A stretch of DNA of 64,000 nt from Shewanella xiamenensis. GTDB taxonomy: Bacteria > Pseudomonadota > Gammaproteobacteria > Enterobacterales > Shewanellaceae. The notes below the pieces were generated by a model, which ran no database searches, was not told the DNA's origin, and was given only the letters and a program-made list of their open reading frames with translations. Each line of letters begins with the position of its first letter. The stretch's first letter is position 1. Where the stretch lies: NCBI RefSeq assembly GCF_014647135.1, contig NZ_BMOP01000009.1, positions 62,001 to 126,000 of the forward strand. The letters are read 5' to 3'. Positions 1 through 7,870 of this stretch are shown one piece after another. Position numbers and translations under genes: made by a program.

Positions 1-932
1 GCTGTCAGTGCCACGTTAGTCAACAGTTGGCAAGGGATATCGCTGACTAAACGCTTTTGGTAAAGCAGGTCATAAATATCGTTGATTAGCTCGGCATTGA
101 TCCCCTTGTAGAGGGACTTTTGCTCTGCGATTAAGCGATGGCGTTTTTCCGGCGACAGTTCGTGGAAATAATCTACATAATCTGGCGAGGTCATCTCTAG
201 GGTGAGTTTGGTGTATTCCAGCGGATAAAAGCGTGGCGAGCGGGTCATCCAATTTAATTGATAACCATATATTTCAATATCTTGTAGAAGATCGTAAAAG
301 ATTTCCGCAGCACTTTGGCCACTGCCAATCACTGTGATAGCACTTTGGCTTTGCAAGTAGGCTTTTTGCCGGATATAGCTGGCGCTGTGCATGACACGCG
401 GGTCTTGAATTGGGCAATTATCGGGTAGATAGGGAGTCGTGCCAGTACCTAATACCAGTTTGCGGCAGAGATAAGTGTGGGGTTTACCACTGCGTCTATC
501 TACTCCCGTAACATGGTAGATGCCTTCACCGGCGTTGTAATCTAATTGTGTGACCTTAAAACTGAATCTCAGATTGGATAGTTGTGTACTAACCCATTGG
601 CAATATTGGTTATATTCATGCCTTGGGAGAAAGAAGTTTTCACGGATATAAAAGGAATAGAGTCGGCCTGTTTGTTTGGCAAAGTTAAGATAACTAAAAC
701 GACTTGTCGGATCGGCCATAGTGACCAAATCGGACATAAAAGGTGTTTGTAATCGAGAGGAGTTGATCAGCATACCCGGGTGCCAATCAAACTCGGTTTT
801 AGTATCTAAAAATAAACAGCTGAAGTTATTAAGAGGTTCACATAGAGCCGCCAGTCCTAGATTAAATGGGCCTATGCCAATGCCGAGTAGATCGTAAATC
901 GTACGATCAGTTTCCTTTTTTGGGGTAGTCAC
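1..932 (-). CDS. pubA: Siderophore biosynthesis N-monooxygenase (PubA/lysine-ornithine hydroxylase family), 3' end outside window
   Basis: FAD- and NADPH-dependent amine N-hydroxylase, the first step of hydroxamate siderophore synthesis; in Shewanella the putrebactin enzyme PubA acts on putrescine. Read from a GTG at 932 preceded by a GGAGG Shine-Dalgarno, the frame stays open for 310 codons to the window edge, so the C-terminus is missing. Visible motifs are an FAD-binding GIGIGPFNLGLAAL near residue 17, the WHPGM substrate-region motif, and an NADPH-site VIGSGQSAAEIFYDLL near residue 200. A Fur-box promoter lies upstream, as expected for iron-repressed siderophore genes; the remaining pub genes should follow to the left. 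The family call is firm. The PubA label rests on the Shewanella context, and a lysine or ornithine substrate is not excluded. Confidence 0.85.
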   Translation of the reverse strand, partial: MTTPKKETDRTIYDLLGIGIGPFNLGLAALCEPLNNFSCLFLDTKTEFDWHPGMLINSSRLQTPFMSDLVTMADPTSRFSYLNFAKQTGRLYSFYIRENFFLPRHEYNQYCQWVSTQLSNLRFSFKVTQLDYNAGEGIYHVTGVDRRSGKPHTYLCRKLVLGTGTTPYLPDNCPIQDPRVMHSASYIRQKAYLQSQSAITVIGSGQSAAEIFYDLLQDIEIYGYQLNWMTRSPRFYPLEYTKLTLEMTSPDYVDYFHELSPEKRHRLIAEQKSLYKGINAELINDIYDLLYQKRLVSDIPCQLLTNVALT

Positions 933-1120
933 TTACGCCTCCTTGAATTCCTATTAAAACGGTTGCAGCCACCATCGACTGATGGATGAGTAGATGAGTG
1001 GACCTCTCTACTGTTGCTTTATGAATCATTCTTTTGTGCTGCCGAACAGGAGCTTTACCGCTTGTTTTGCTATTACTCGCTCAGTGCAACGAGGAATAAA
1101 TTAGCATTATAAAAATTACA

Positions 1121-1142
1121 AATGCAAATCATTCTCATTTGC
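1121..1142 (-). promoter_or_regulatory. Fur box with overlapping promoter of pubA
   Basis: On the minus strand the site reads GCAAATGAGAATGATTTGCA, close to the Fur consensus of GATAAT repeats with an inverted ATTCTCATTTGC arm. A good -10 hexamer (TATAAT on the minus strand, positions 1106-1111) lies just downstream, so the Fur site covers the -35 region, the usual geometry for repression by Fe-Fur. The transcript would have a leader of about 165 nt before the GTG at 932. Confidence 0.7.
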
Positions 1143-1449
1143 CGCTTGTCGGATGAGTCGTACTTTTGACTGTCAAATAAAAGGCTGAAATACGGTTTGT
1201 CAGTGAGTTGATCAATGGGGAAGAAGGAAGGTTTAAGAGGTGTCTAAATATATCAACAAAAATAATATTTATTTAAAAACAGTTGATTAAGTTGTTTTTT
1301 TGGTTGGAGAGATTTTGCTCTAATTGCTTTTAGTGGCTTTTGAGGAGGCAACGAAAGTGTGAATAACTGCTGAGTGTAAATCGACTGTAAATCCGAATTA
1401 GTTCGTCAATTAACACTGCTAGTCAGCCATAAAAGAGTGGATAAGCAAA

Positions 1450-1477
1450 CGTAAAAGCCATCTTAAAAATGGCTTTT
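1450..1477 (-). terminator. Rho-independent terminator after the DUF2798-like gene
   Basis: Inverted repeat AAAGCCAT / ATGGCTTT with a short A/T loop and flanking T-tracts on both strands. It lies about 35 nt beyond the stop codon of the minus-strand membrane protein gene, so it most likely ends that transcript; it could also work in the other direction. Confidence 0.6.
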
Positions 1478-1510
1478 TGTGGAGTCAAAAGCAGGGGGAG
1501 AAGCAAAGGC

Positions 1511-1795
1511 CTAAGGTAATTGCACAAAAGCGGCGGTAAGTTTACGCACTAGGGGCAATACCATCAGCAGAGTCGGGAATGCCACCACCCAAGAGATAAA
1601 CCATGCGCTCAACCAGAGCTCAACAAATTGTGCTGATGCGCCGACACCATTAAAAGTACTGATCCCAGAAACGATACAACTCATTAAAATAGAAAGAAAA
1701 AATGGCATCACAACTGTGGCGTATTTTGCGGGTAACTTTGGTGTACCAAAAATAGTGCGGCTTTTATTTGTTGGTACAGAGTGTAAGCTGGACAT
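1511..1795 (-). CDS. Small two-helix membrane protein, DUF2798-like
   Basis: A 94-residue protein with two hydrophobic helices, about residues 26-46 and 62-84, separated by a short polar loop. Length, two-helix layout and the PxxLPxKYATVVMPFFLSILMS-type first helix fit the DUF2798 family of small inner-membrane proteins, whose function is not known. It starts at an ATG at 1795 and stands alone, with its own terminator downstream. Family assignment is from the pattern only and no function should be inferred. Confidence 0.65.
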   Translation of the reverse strand: MSSLHSVPTNKSRTIFGTPKLPAKYATVVMPFFLSILMSCIVSGISTFNGVGASAQFVELWLSAWFISWVVAFPTLLMVLPLVRKLTAAFVQLP

Positions 1796-1988
1796 GGAAA
1801 CCTCAACAGGGTGTGACTTAGGCGAAAGAGCTTGCTGATTAGTGCTTAAGATTTACATGTATTTATGTAAACCCAAAGCGCAATCCGTTCGCCATTTTAG
1901 GAGCAAAACACGGCAAAAGCTATGGTGATACAGACCGATACTGGTCGTTTTGCGTTGGGTGAATAATCAGAACTAATCGTTTTATCGC

Positions 1989-2414
1989 CTAGGCTTGCCA
2001 ATTGGTTGCCCATAATTCCCCAGTAACGTTGACCCAATGACCGCGAGAAATTGGTGAGGTACCGAGTTCATTATCAAAGGGTAGGGTGAAACTTGATTGC
2101 AGTAAATACACAGTATCATCAGGCGTTTGGGTGATTTCAACAATTTGTCCCGAGGCCTCAAAGTGACAATTATGTTTGGGGAATTGCAGACTTTGGCGAT
2201 GTTCAATAATGTCGGTTTGCAAATTTGCCTTGGCTAAACGGCCAAACAGTTCAACCGTCACCCATTGATTGACGGGGAAACGTTGCTTAGCTTGTTGATC
2301 ATTGCCTTGATAGTAAAACCACACTGGAGCGCCATTATCCCATTGGGCAGCGACTTCACCTTGAAAACCACAGCCCCATGGTGTGACGTCGAGAATATAG
2401 ATCCGATACTGCAT
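1989..2414 (-). CDS. Hypothetical protein of about 141 residues
   Basis: I do not recognise a family. The protein is soluble, beta-rich in appearance and aromatic-rich (MQYRIYILDVTPWGCGFQGEV at the N-terminus), with no signal peptide or membrane helix. Two starts are possible: the ATG at 2432, with no Shine-Dalgarno, and the ATG at 2414, with GGA seven bases upstream and homology-like sequence beginning at once; I chose 2414. It lies downstream of trpA on the same strand but beyond a strong terminator, so it is probably a separate unit. Confidence 0.6.
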   Translation of the reverse strand: MQYRIYILDVTPWGCGFQGEVAAQWDNGAPVWFYYQGNDQQAKQRFPVNQWVTVELFGRLAKANLQTDIIEHRQSLQFPKHNCHFEASGQIVEITQTPDDTVYLLQSSFTLPFDNELGTSPISRGHWVNVTGELWATNWQA

Positions 2415-2581
2415 ATAAAGTCCATTTACCATAACAAAAGCGTCGATATTATTTGCGCTATATTAACATTTATCTCGTAAACGCATGAGACACAGATCCT
2501 AATATAAGCCTTGGGTTTGACAGTTTTAAGATGCTGTTGATTTTGTGCTAGTTATGGTTGTTACTGCTATGGGGAATATAT

Positions 2582-2611
2582 AAAAAAGGGCCAACTCTGC
2601 TGATTTGGCCC
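2582..2611 (-). terminator. Rho-independent terminator of the trp operon
   Basis: Stem GGGCCAA / TTGGCCC with a 10-nt loop, followed on the minus strand by six T residues. It sits about 30 nt after the trpA stop codon. Confidence 0.85.
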
Positions 2612-2640
2612 TAAATCGGAATGTTATTCAGATGAATAGA

Positions 2641-3477
2641 TTAGGTTGCTGCTTTCATTGCGCGGGTAAAATCGCCTAATGCTGCTAGTAGTTTCACTTC
2701 ATCCTGTTGATAGGTTTCGATAATTTTAACTACGGCTGAGCCAGAAATCGCACCCGCGGCGCCTGCTTGAATGGCGGCGCTCACTTGAGCAGGCTCTGCA
2801 ATCCCAAAGCCTAATAGCGGTGGCGGCGCATTAAATGCTTGCAGCTTAGCTAAAATGTCTTCAACGGGCGTACCAGCCTTAGTATCTGTGCCTGTTACAC
2901 CGGCGCGGGACAATAGATAGGTATAGCCTTCACCACTTTGGCTGACCTTCGCAAGGGTGTCACTGTCGGCATTGGGCGGCGCAATAAAAATTGGCGCAAT
3001 GCCATGGGCTTTGGCCGCTTGAATAAATGGTGCAGCTTCTTCAACTGGCACATCGGCAATTAACACTGAATCCACGCCCGCTTGCTGCGCTTTGGCATAA
3101 AAAGCATCTATGCCATTGGCGAATACGAGGTTCGCATACAGCAATAACCCAATTGGAAGTTCAGGGTATTTAGCGCGGATCTTGGCCAGCAATTCAAAGC
3201 AGGCTGTTGGTGTTGTACCCGCGGCTAAGGCTCTGAGATTTGCGCCTTGGATCACTGGGCCATCGGCGAGCGGATCGGAGAAAGGAAAGCCTAACTCCAG
3301 CGCATCGGCACCGTTTTGCACTAAGGTGTCGATAATTTTCATTGACAGCTCAGGGCTTGGGTCGCCTAAGGTGACAAAGGGCACAAAGGCGCCGCGGCCT
3401 TCGGTTTTTAAACGGCTAAAAGCGGCGTGATAACGGCCGGCTTGATGAGGGATAGTTTGGTTTGAAATGCTGCTCAT
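2641..3477 (-). CDS. trpA: Tryptophan synthase alpha subunit
   Basis: TrpA cleaves indole-3-glycerol phosphate to indole and glyceraldehyde-3-phosphate and passes indole to TrpB through a tunnel in the alpha2-beta2 complex. The 278-residue TIM-barrel protein has the catalytic Glu at about residue 61 and Asp at about residue 72 in the [14 protein letters not shown] segment, and the phosphate-binding GISG-type loop near the C-terminus ([14 protein letters not shown]). The start ATG is five bases after the trpB stop, with GAGGA upstream, so translation is probably coupled to trpB. The gene itself looks intact. Because trpB is broken upstream, its translation may be reduced and its indole product may not be used normally. 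Confidence 0.97.
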   Translation of the reverse strand: MSSISNQTIPHQAGRYHAAFSRLKTEGRGAFVPFVTLGDPSPELSMKIIDTLVQNGADALELGFPFSDPLADGPVIQGANLRALAAGTTPTACFELLAKIRAKYPELPIGLLLYANLVFANGIDAFYAKAQQAGVDSVLIADVPVEEAAPFIQAAKAHGIAPIFIAPPNADSDTLAKVSQSGEGYTYLLSRAGVTGTDTKAGTPVEDILAKLQAFNAPPPLLGFGIAEPAQVSAAIQAGAAGAISGSAVVKIIETYQQDEVKLLAALGDFTRAMKAAT

Positions 3478-3482
3478 CTTAG

Positions 3483-4622
3483 TTATTCCTCTTTACCGTT
3501 TAAAATGTCTGACACAGTGAAAATATCCTTATCGCCTCGGCCTGAGAGGTTGACAACCAAAATGGTCTCTTTGGTGCACTCTTTCGCCAGACGCATTGCA
3601 TAGGCTAGGGCGTGGGCCGATTCGAGCGCCGGAATAATCCCTTCGCTGCGAGCCAGTAATTGGAAGGCTTCTAGGGCTTCATCATCGGTGGCCGATTCAT
3701 AGCGGGCACGGCCGATGGCGTTCAAATGGGCATGCTGTGGGCCGACCGAGGGAAAGTCTAATCCTGCTGAAATCGAGTAAGACTCTTCAATTTGGCCTTC
3801 GTTGTCCTGCATCAATGGGGCTTTCATACCAAAGAAAATCCCGGTTTTACCATGTTTTAGCGGCGCGCCGTGCATATGGGTATCAATACCTTTACCCGCA
3901 GGCTCGACGCCAATCAGCTCAACATTGGCTTCATCAATAAAGTCGGCAAACATCCCGATAGCATTGGAGCCGCCGCCGACACAGGCGATGACCGCATCGG
4001 GCAGGCGACCTTCGCGCTCAAGTATTTGTTTTTTGGTTTCTTCACCAATAATACGTTGGAATTCACGCACTATGGTCGGGAACGGATGTGGTCCAGCAGC
4101 TGTGCCGAGCAGATAGTGGGCTTAGGTGGCAGAACCAGAGGTTACAGGGATAACCTCGGCGCCCATCAGCCGCATTCTAAATACGTTGGGTGATTGGCGG
4201 GCAACGTCTTTCGCGCCCATATACACTTTGCATTTTAATCCCAGCAGTGCACAGGCAAGGGCGGTGGCAACACCGTGTTGGCCTGCGCCGGTTTCGGCAA
4301 TGATTTCTTTTTTACCCATACGCTTAGCCAGTAACGCTTGGCCTAATACCTGGTTGGTTTTATGGGCGCCGCCGTGGAGTAAATCTTCCCGCTTGAGGTA
4401 GATTTTAACCATGGGATTGGGGCTTAAATTTCGGGTTAAGGTGAGCGCCGTGGGGCGACCCGCGTAGTTTTTCAGTAAGTCGGTAAACTCGGCTTGGAAG
4501 GACTCATCGGTTTGTGCGTCGACAAAAGCACTCTCAAGTTGCTTGAGGGCGGGGACTAAAATCTGCGGTACATACATACCACCGTATTCGCCGAAATAAG
4601 GGTTAAGCTTTAACTGTGACAT
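3483..4622 (-). pseudogene. trpB: Tryptophan synthase beta subunit, interrupted by an in-frame deletion and stop
   Basis: TrpB condenses indole with serine using PLP. The first 166 codons (4622 down to the TAA at 4122-4124) match the family and include the PLP lysine (about K88 in GGAHKTN) and the catalytic Glu of AETGAGQHG. The same reading frame resumes immediately after the TAA with [18 protein letters not shown] and runs to 3483 with the GGGSNA phosphate loop. Against the E. coli sequence known to me, 18 residues after GSAT (the LKDAxNEALRDW helix) are replaced by the one stop codon, so about 51 bp are gone and TAA formed at the join. The lost part is in the COMM domain and includes the lysine that salt-bridges to TrpA. 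The downstream part could restart at a GTG at 4070, but a functional enzyme is unlikely. The rest of the gene shows no further decay, so the lesion is recent. Confidence 0.9.
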
Positions 4623-4730
4623 ACCTTGTTCCTTATCCTATTTATTTGTTTCGATGGCGGTTTAGGTTAACGCCATCGAGTTTCAATTCTTGCTAGCCTG
4701 TGCTTTGCACAGTTTTTTATAAAAGTGGGT

Positions 4731-6218
4731 CTAGAGTCGTAATTGACTAAATGCCGCTTGGATCTTCTCTGCCGACTTAATACCAGGGGCGGTTTCGAGG
4801 CCAGAGTTAAAATCTAAACCGTAAAACCCTTGAGTATTGGCACGGGCAGCATTGTCCGCATTGAGGCCACCCGCGAGCATGGCCTCGGCTTTATGGACAA
4901 TAGGTAATTGCCAATCAAAGGCTTGCCCAGTACCACCAAAACCTGTGTCATTCTTGCTATCGAAGAGATAACGCTGCACACCTCTTGGCATAGCAGCAAG
5001 TTCGCTGCTTTGGGCATCAACACTGATCGCCTTCCAAATTTGGGTGTTCAGTCCTGCCTGTTGTAACAATTGGCTTAGCTCAGTAATGTCTAACTCGGTT
5101 TCATTGCCGTGCAGTTGCACTGCGGCTAAATCACATGCTTTGGCGATACTTGCGATTAGCTCTGGCTCGCTGTTAACGAACACCCCTATAAACTCAATGG
5201 CGGGCAAGTTGGCGGCACGGTATTGCTCGACTAACTGTTTAGCGGCATCTTTTGTGAGTGCTCGTGGTGATTTTTCAGCAAAAATGAGTCCAGCATAAAC
5301 TGCGCCCGCAGTGGCTGCTGCTTGAATATCCTCAAGTCGGGTGAGACCGCAGACTTTATTGTGACCGAAGATCAATTTACGACAGGCTAAATCAATGTCT
5401 TCTTCGGCCATAATCGAGCTACCGACCAAGAAGCCATCGACCAATGGACTTAAGCGGCGCACTTGATCGTTAGTGTAAATGCCCGATTCGCTGATCACCA
5501 CGCGATCGCTGCCGATGTGTGGCGCAAGGGCTTCTGTAGTGGCTAAATCGGTACTTAAATCTCGCAAGTTACGGTTATTTATGCCAATAATTGGTGCATT
5601 TAAGGCGATGGCTCGTCTTAGTTCTTCCTCATTACTGACTTCGGTCAATACATCGAGTTGATACTTGGCCGCTTCGCTGGCAAGTTGCTGATATCGCTTA
5701 TCATCGAGCACAGAAAGCATCAGTAGAATCGCATCGGCGCCCTGATGTGCGGCCAACTTGATTTGATATTCATCAACAAAAAAGTCTTTACACAGAATCG
5801 GTTGGCTCACTTTGGCCCGCACTTTCGGGATATAGCCCATGTCCCCTTGGAAAAATTGCTCATCGGTTAAGACCGAAATCCCCGCAGCATACTTGGCATA
5901 AATCGAGGCGATGGCTTCGACATCAAAGTCTCTACGGATTAAGCCTTTGGATGGACTGGCTTTTTTGCACTCTAAAATATAACCCGCCTTCGGGGCTTTT
6001 AAGGCGGCAAATAGACTACGGTCCGAGATTTTTGGGGTTAAGCTGTCTTCAGGAAAACGCAACTTAAGGGCGGCGATATGGGCGGCCTTAGTATCGACGA
6101 TACGGGTTAAAACGTTGGCTTTTGCGGTACTGGTTTGCATGCTACCCCTTACATCCTGCGATGCTTGATTATCTTCCGAGCGATGCGCGTCGGGTTGTTG
6201 AACCTGTGCCATGGTCAT
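4731..6218 (-). CDS. trpC: Bifunctional indole-3-glycerol phosphate synthase / phosphoribosylanthranilate isomerase
   Basis: A TrpC-TrpF fusion catalysing isomerisation of phosphoribosylanthranilate and its ring closure to indole-3-glycerol phosphate. The IGPS half (about residues 30-285) shows ECKKASPSKG, ILCKDFFVDEYQI and VISESGI; the PRAI half begins at NKVCGLTR and shows AVQLHGNE and LDFNSGLE. The ATG overlaps the trpD stop as TAATG, indicating coupling. At 495 residues it is about 40 longer than E. coli TrpC; the surplus is mostly a polar 26-residue N-terminal stretch ahead of an internal Met that aligns with the usual start. Either start is possible; the overlap favours the upstream one. 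A 108-bp gap separates it from trpB. Confidence 0.95.
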   Translation of the reverse strand: MTMAQVQQPDAHRSEDNQASQDVRGSMQTSTAKANVLTRIVDTKAAHIAALKLRFPEDSLTPKISDRSLFAALKAPKAGYILECKKASPSKGLIRRDFDVEAIASIYAKYAAGISVLTDEQFFQGDMGYIPKVRAKVSQPILCKDFFVDEYQIKLAAHQGADAILLMLSVLDDKRYQQLASEAAKYQLDVLTEVSNEEELRRAIALNAPIIGINNRNLRDLSTDLATTEALAPHIGSDRVVISESGIYTNDQVRRLSPLVDGFLVGSSIMAEEDIDLACRKLIFGHNKVCGLTRLEDIQAAATAGAVYAGLIFAEKSPRALTKDAAKQLVEQYRAANLPAIEFIGVFVNSEPELIASIAKACDLAAVQLHGNETELDITELSQLLQQAGLNTQIWKAISVDAQSSELAAMPRGVQRYLFDSKNDTGFGGTGQAFDWQLPIVHKAEAMLAGGLNADNAARANTQGFYGLDFNSGLETAPGIKSAEKIQAAFSQLRL

Positions 6219-7261
6219 TATTCCTGTGCTTCGCTGCTGACTTTAGCGAGTTGATTCAGTAATTCAAAGGCTTTGCCGCTTTTAATGGTATTGAGCGCAA
6301 GGGTGGTGCCAGCTTTGACTGAGTCCGATAGGCCACACAGATATAAGGCACAACCGGCATTGATGGCAACCGCATGGGTGTGGGCGTCGCTGCCTTGTCC
6401 TTGCAAAATAGATTGAGTGATTTGGGCGTTTTGTGCAGGCTCTCCGCCTTCAAGCTCGCTAATTTGGGCTTGAGGCACGCCAAAATCCGCAGGCGTTAGT
6501 TGATACTCAATAATCTCACCGTCTTTGAGTTCGGCGACCTGCGTGCTGCCATGGAGCGCCACTTCATCTAAACCACTGCCGTGTACCACCATGGCTCTTT
6601 GCGTGCCGAGGGCTTGCAGTACGCGGGCGATGGGCGTCACCAGTTCAGGGCTATAGACCCCAAGCAACATAAATTCTGGGCGCGCTGGGTTAATTAATGG
6701 CCCTAACACATTGAATAAGGTGCGAGTTTTCAGCGCTTGGCGCACGGGCACCGCATGTTTGACACCGCCATGGTAGTGGGGCGCAAACAGGAAACACAGG
6801 TTGAGTGATTCTAAGCAACGGCTCGCCAGCTCGGGTGACATGGTTAAATCGATGCCAAATTGGGCGAGTAAATCCGAAGAGCCCGATTTGCTCGAGACCG
6901 AGCGATTACCGTGTTTTGCAACCTTGGCACCAGCAGCGGCGGCGACAAAGGCTGCTGTGGTGGAAATATTGATGGTATTAAAACCATCGCCACCGGTGCC
7001 AACGATATCGATAATCCCTTCAGTCCGCTTAGATGCGGGATAAGGGAAAGGCTTTGCCGCAGCGCGCATCGCATCGGCGGCGCCACTGATTTCGGCAATG
7101 GTTTCGCCGCGAATTTTAAGCGCCATTAACATGCCCGCCATCACGGCTTCATTCATTTCACCTTGGATAAGGGTGCTAAAGAGGCTGGCGGTTTGCTCGC
7201 GCGTTAATGCCTTACCCTGAAACAAGATATCGAGCAGGGGCTGAATCGATGTTGCGCTCAT
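6218..7261 (-). CDS. trpD: Anthranilate phosphoribosyltransferase
   Basis: Transfers the phosphoribosyl group from PRPP to anthranilate. The 347-residue protein has the family glycine-rich PRPP loop GTGGD at residues 88-92 followed by NISTTAAFVAAA, and KHGNRSVSS, which contacts PRPP and magnesium. It is a separate protein here, unlike the TrpG-TrpD fusion of E. coli. Start and stop both overlap the neighbours by one base (TAATG), tying it into a translationally coupled trpG-trpD-trpC block. No irregularity seen. Confidence 0.97.
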   Translation of the reverse strand: MSATSIQPLLDILFQGKALTREQTASLFSTLIQGEMNEAVMAGMLMALKIRGETIAEISGAADAMRAAAKPFPYPASKRTEGIIDIVGTGGDGFNTINISTTAAFVAAAAGAKVAKHGNRSVSSKSGSSDLLAQFGIDLTMSPELASRCLESLNLCFLFAPHYHGGVKHAVPVRQALKTRTLFNVLGPLINPARPEFMLLGVYSPELVTPIARVLQALGTQRAMVVHGSGLDEVALHGSTQVAELKDGEIIEYQLTPADFGVPQAQISELEGGEPAQNAQITQSILQGQGSDAHTHAVAINAGCALYLCGLSDSVKAGTTLALNTIKSGKAFELLNQLAKVSSEAQE

Positions 7262-7869
7262 TATTGGGCTCCTGCGGTATTGTGGGCGATGTCTTGAGTC
7301 AAAAAGCGTAGGGTTTGGGTTAACAAGGTGCTGCCCAAGGTCGTTAAGATGGATTCTGGATGAAACTGAAAACCGACCGCCCTGTGCTCAGCATGCAAAA
7401 TCGCCATTGGCATATCATCGGTAGTGGCAATAACATCAAGACAATCAGGTACTTTTGTGGCGACTAAGCTGTGGTAGCGGGCGACAGGTAAGGGCGAAGG
7501 TAAGTTAGCAAACACGCCTTCACCATTATGGAAGGTGGGGCTGGCTTTACCATGAACCACAAAAGGCGCGCGCTCTACTTTACCGCCGTAATATTCCACC
7601 ATGGCTTGATGGCCTAAGCAGATCCCCAGCATAGGCACTTTGCCCGCGACTTTGTCGATCAGCGCCATCATGGAGCCCGCTTCATGGGGCGCACCTGGGC
7701 CTGGCGATAAGACTAAGGCGCTAGGCTCGGTTTCCGCTAATAGCTTGTCGGCAATATAGTCGGCGGCAACATCATTACGGTAGATCACTACTTCACAGCC
7801 AAGGCTTCTAAATTGGTCGACTAAGTTGTAGGTGAAGGAGTCAAAGTTATCGAGTAAATAGAGTTTCAT
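7261..7869 (-). CDS. trpG: Anthranilate synthase component II (glutamine amidotransferase)
   Basis: Supplies ammonia from glutamine to TrpE for anthranilate synthesis. The class I amidotransferase triad is visible: Cys84 in GICLGHQ, and His170 and Glu172 in FQFHPESIL; the oxyanion motif is SPGPGAP. I place the start at the ATG at 7869, where MKLYLLDNFDSFTYN matches the family N-terminus and AAGGAG lies upstream. The longer frame to 7929 runs inside trpE and is not needed. The ATG follows the trpE stop by one base. The 202-residue length is normal for an unfused TrpG; it could also serve p-aminobenzoate synthesis, but the operon argues for tryptophan. Confidence 0.95.
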   Translation of the reverse strand: MKLYLLDNFDSFTYNLVDQFRSLGCEVVIYRNDVAADYIADKLLAETEPSALVLSPGPGAPHEAGSMMALIDKVAGKVPMLGICLGHQAMVEYYGGKVERAPFVVHGKASPTFHNGEGVFANLPSPLPVARYHSLVATKVPDCLDVIATTDDMPMAILHAEHRAVGFQFHPESILTTLGSTLLTQTLRFLTQDIAHNTAGAQ

Positions 7870-7870
7870 C

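Larger units (their letters stand above)
933..1510. other. Non-coding interval between pubA and the DUF2798-like gene
   Basis: This 578-base stretch has no convincing gene. It holds the pubA leader, the -10 box at 1106-1111, the Fur box at 1121-1142, an AT-rich tract around 1240-1330 and a terminator-like hairpin at 1450-1477. Nothing else is recognisable. Confidence 0.6.

Noticed and set aside
4122..4622. Treating the 166-codon and 195-codon parts of trpB as two real genes
   Set aside because: Both align with one TrpB in the same frame, neither has a complete active site with COMM domain, and the second has no proper start or Shine-Dalgarno.
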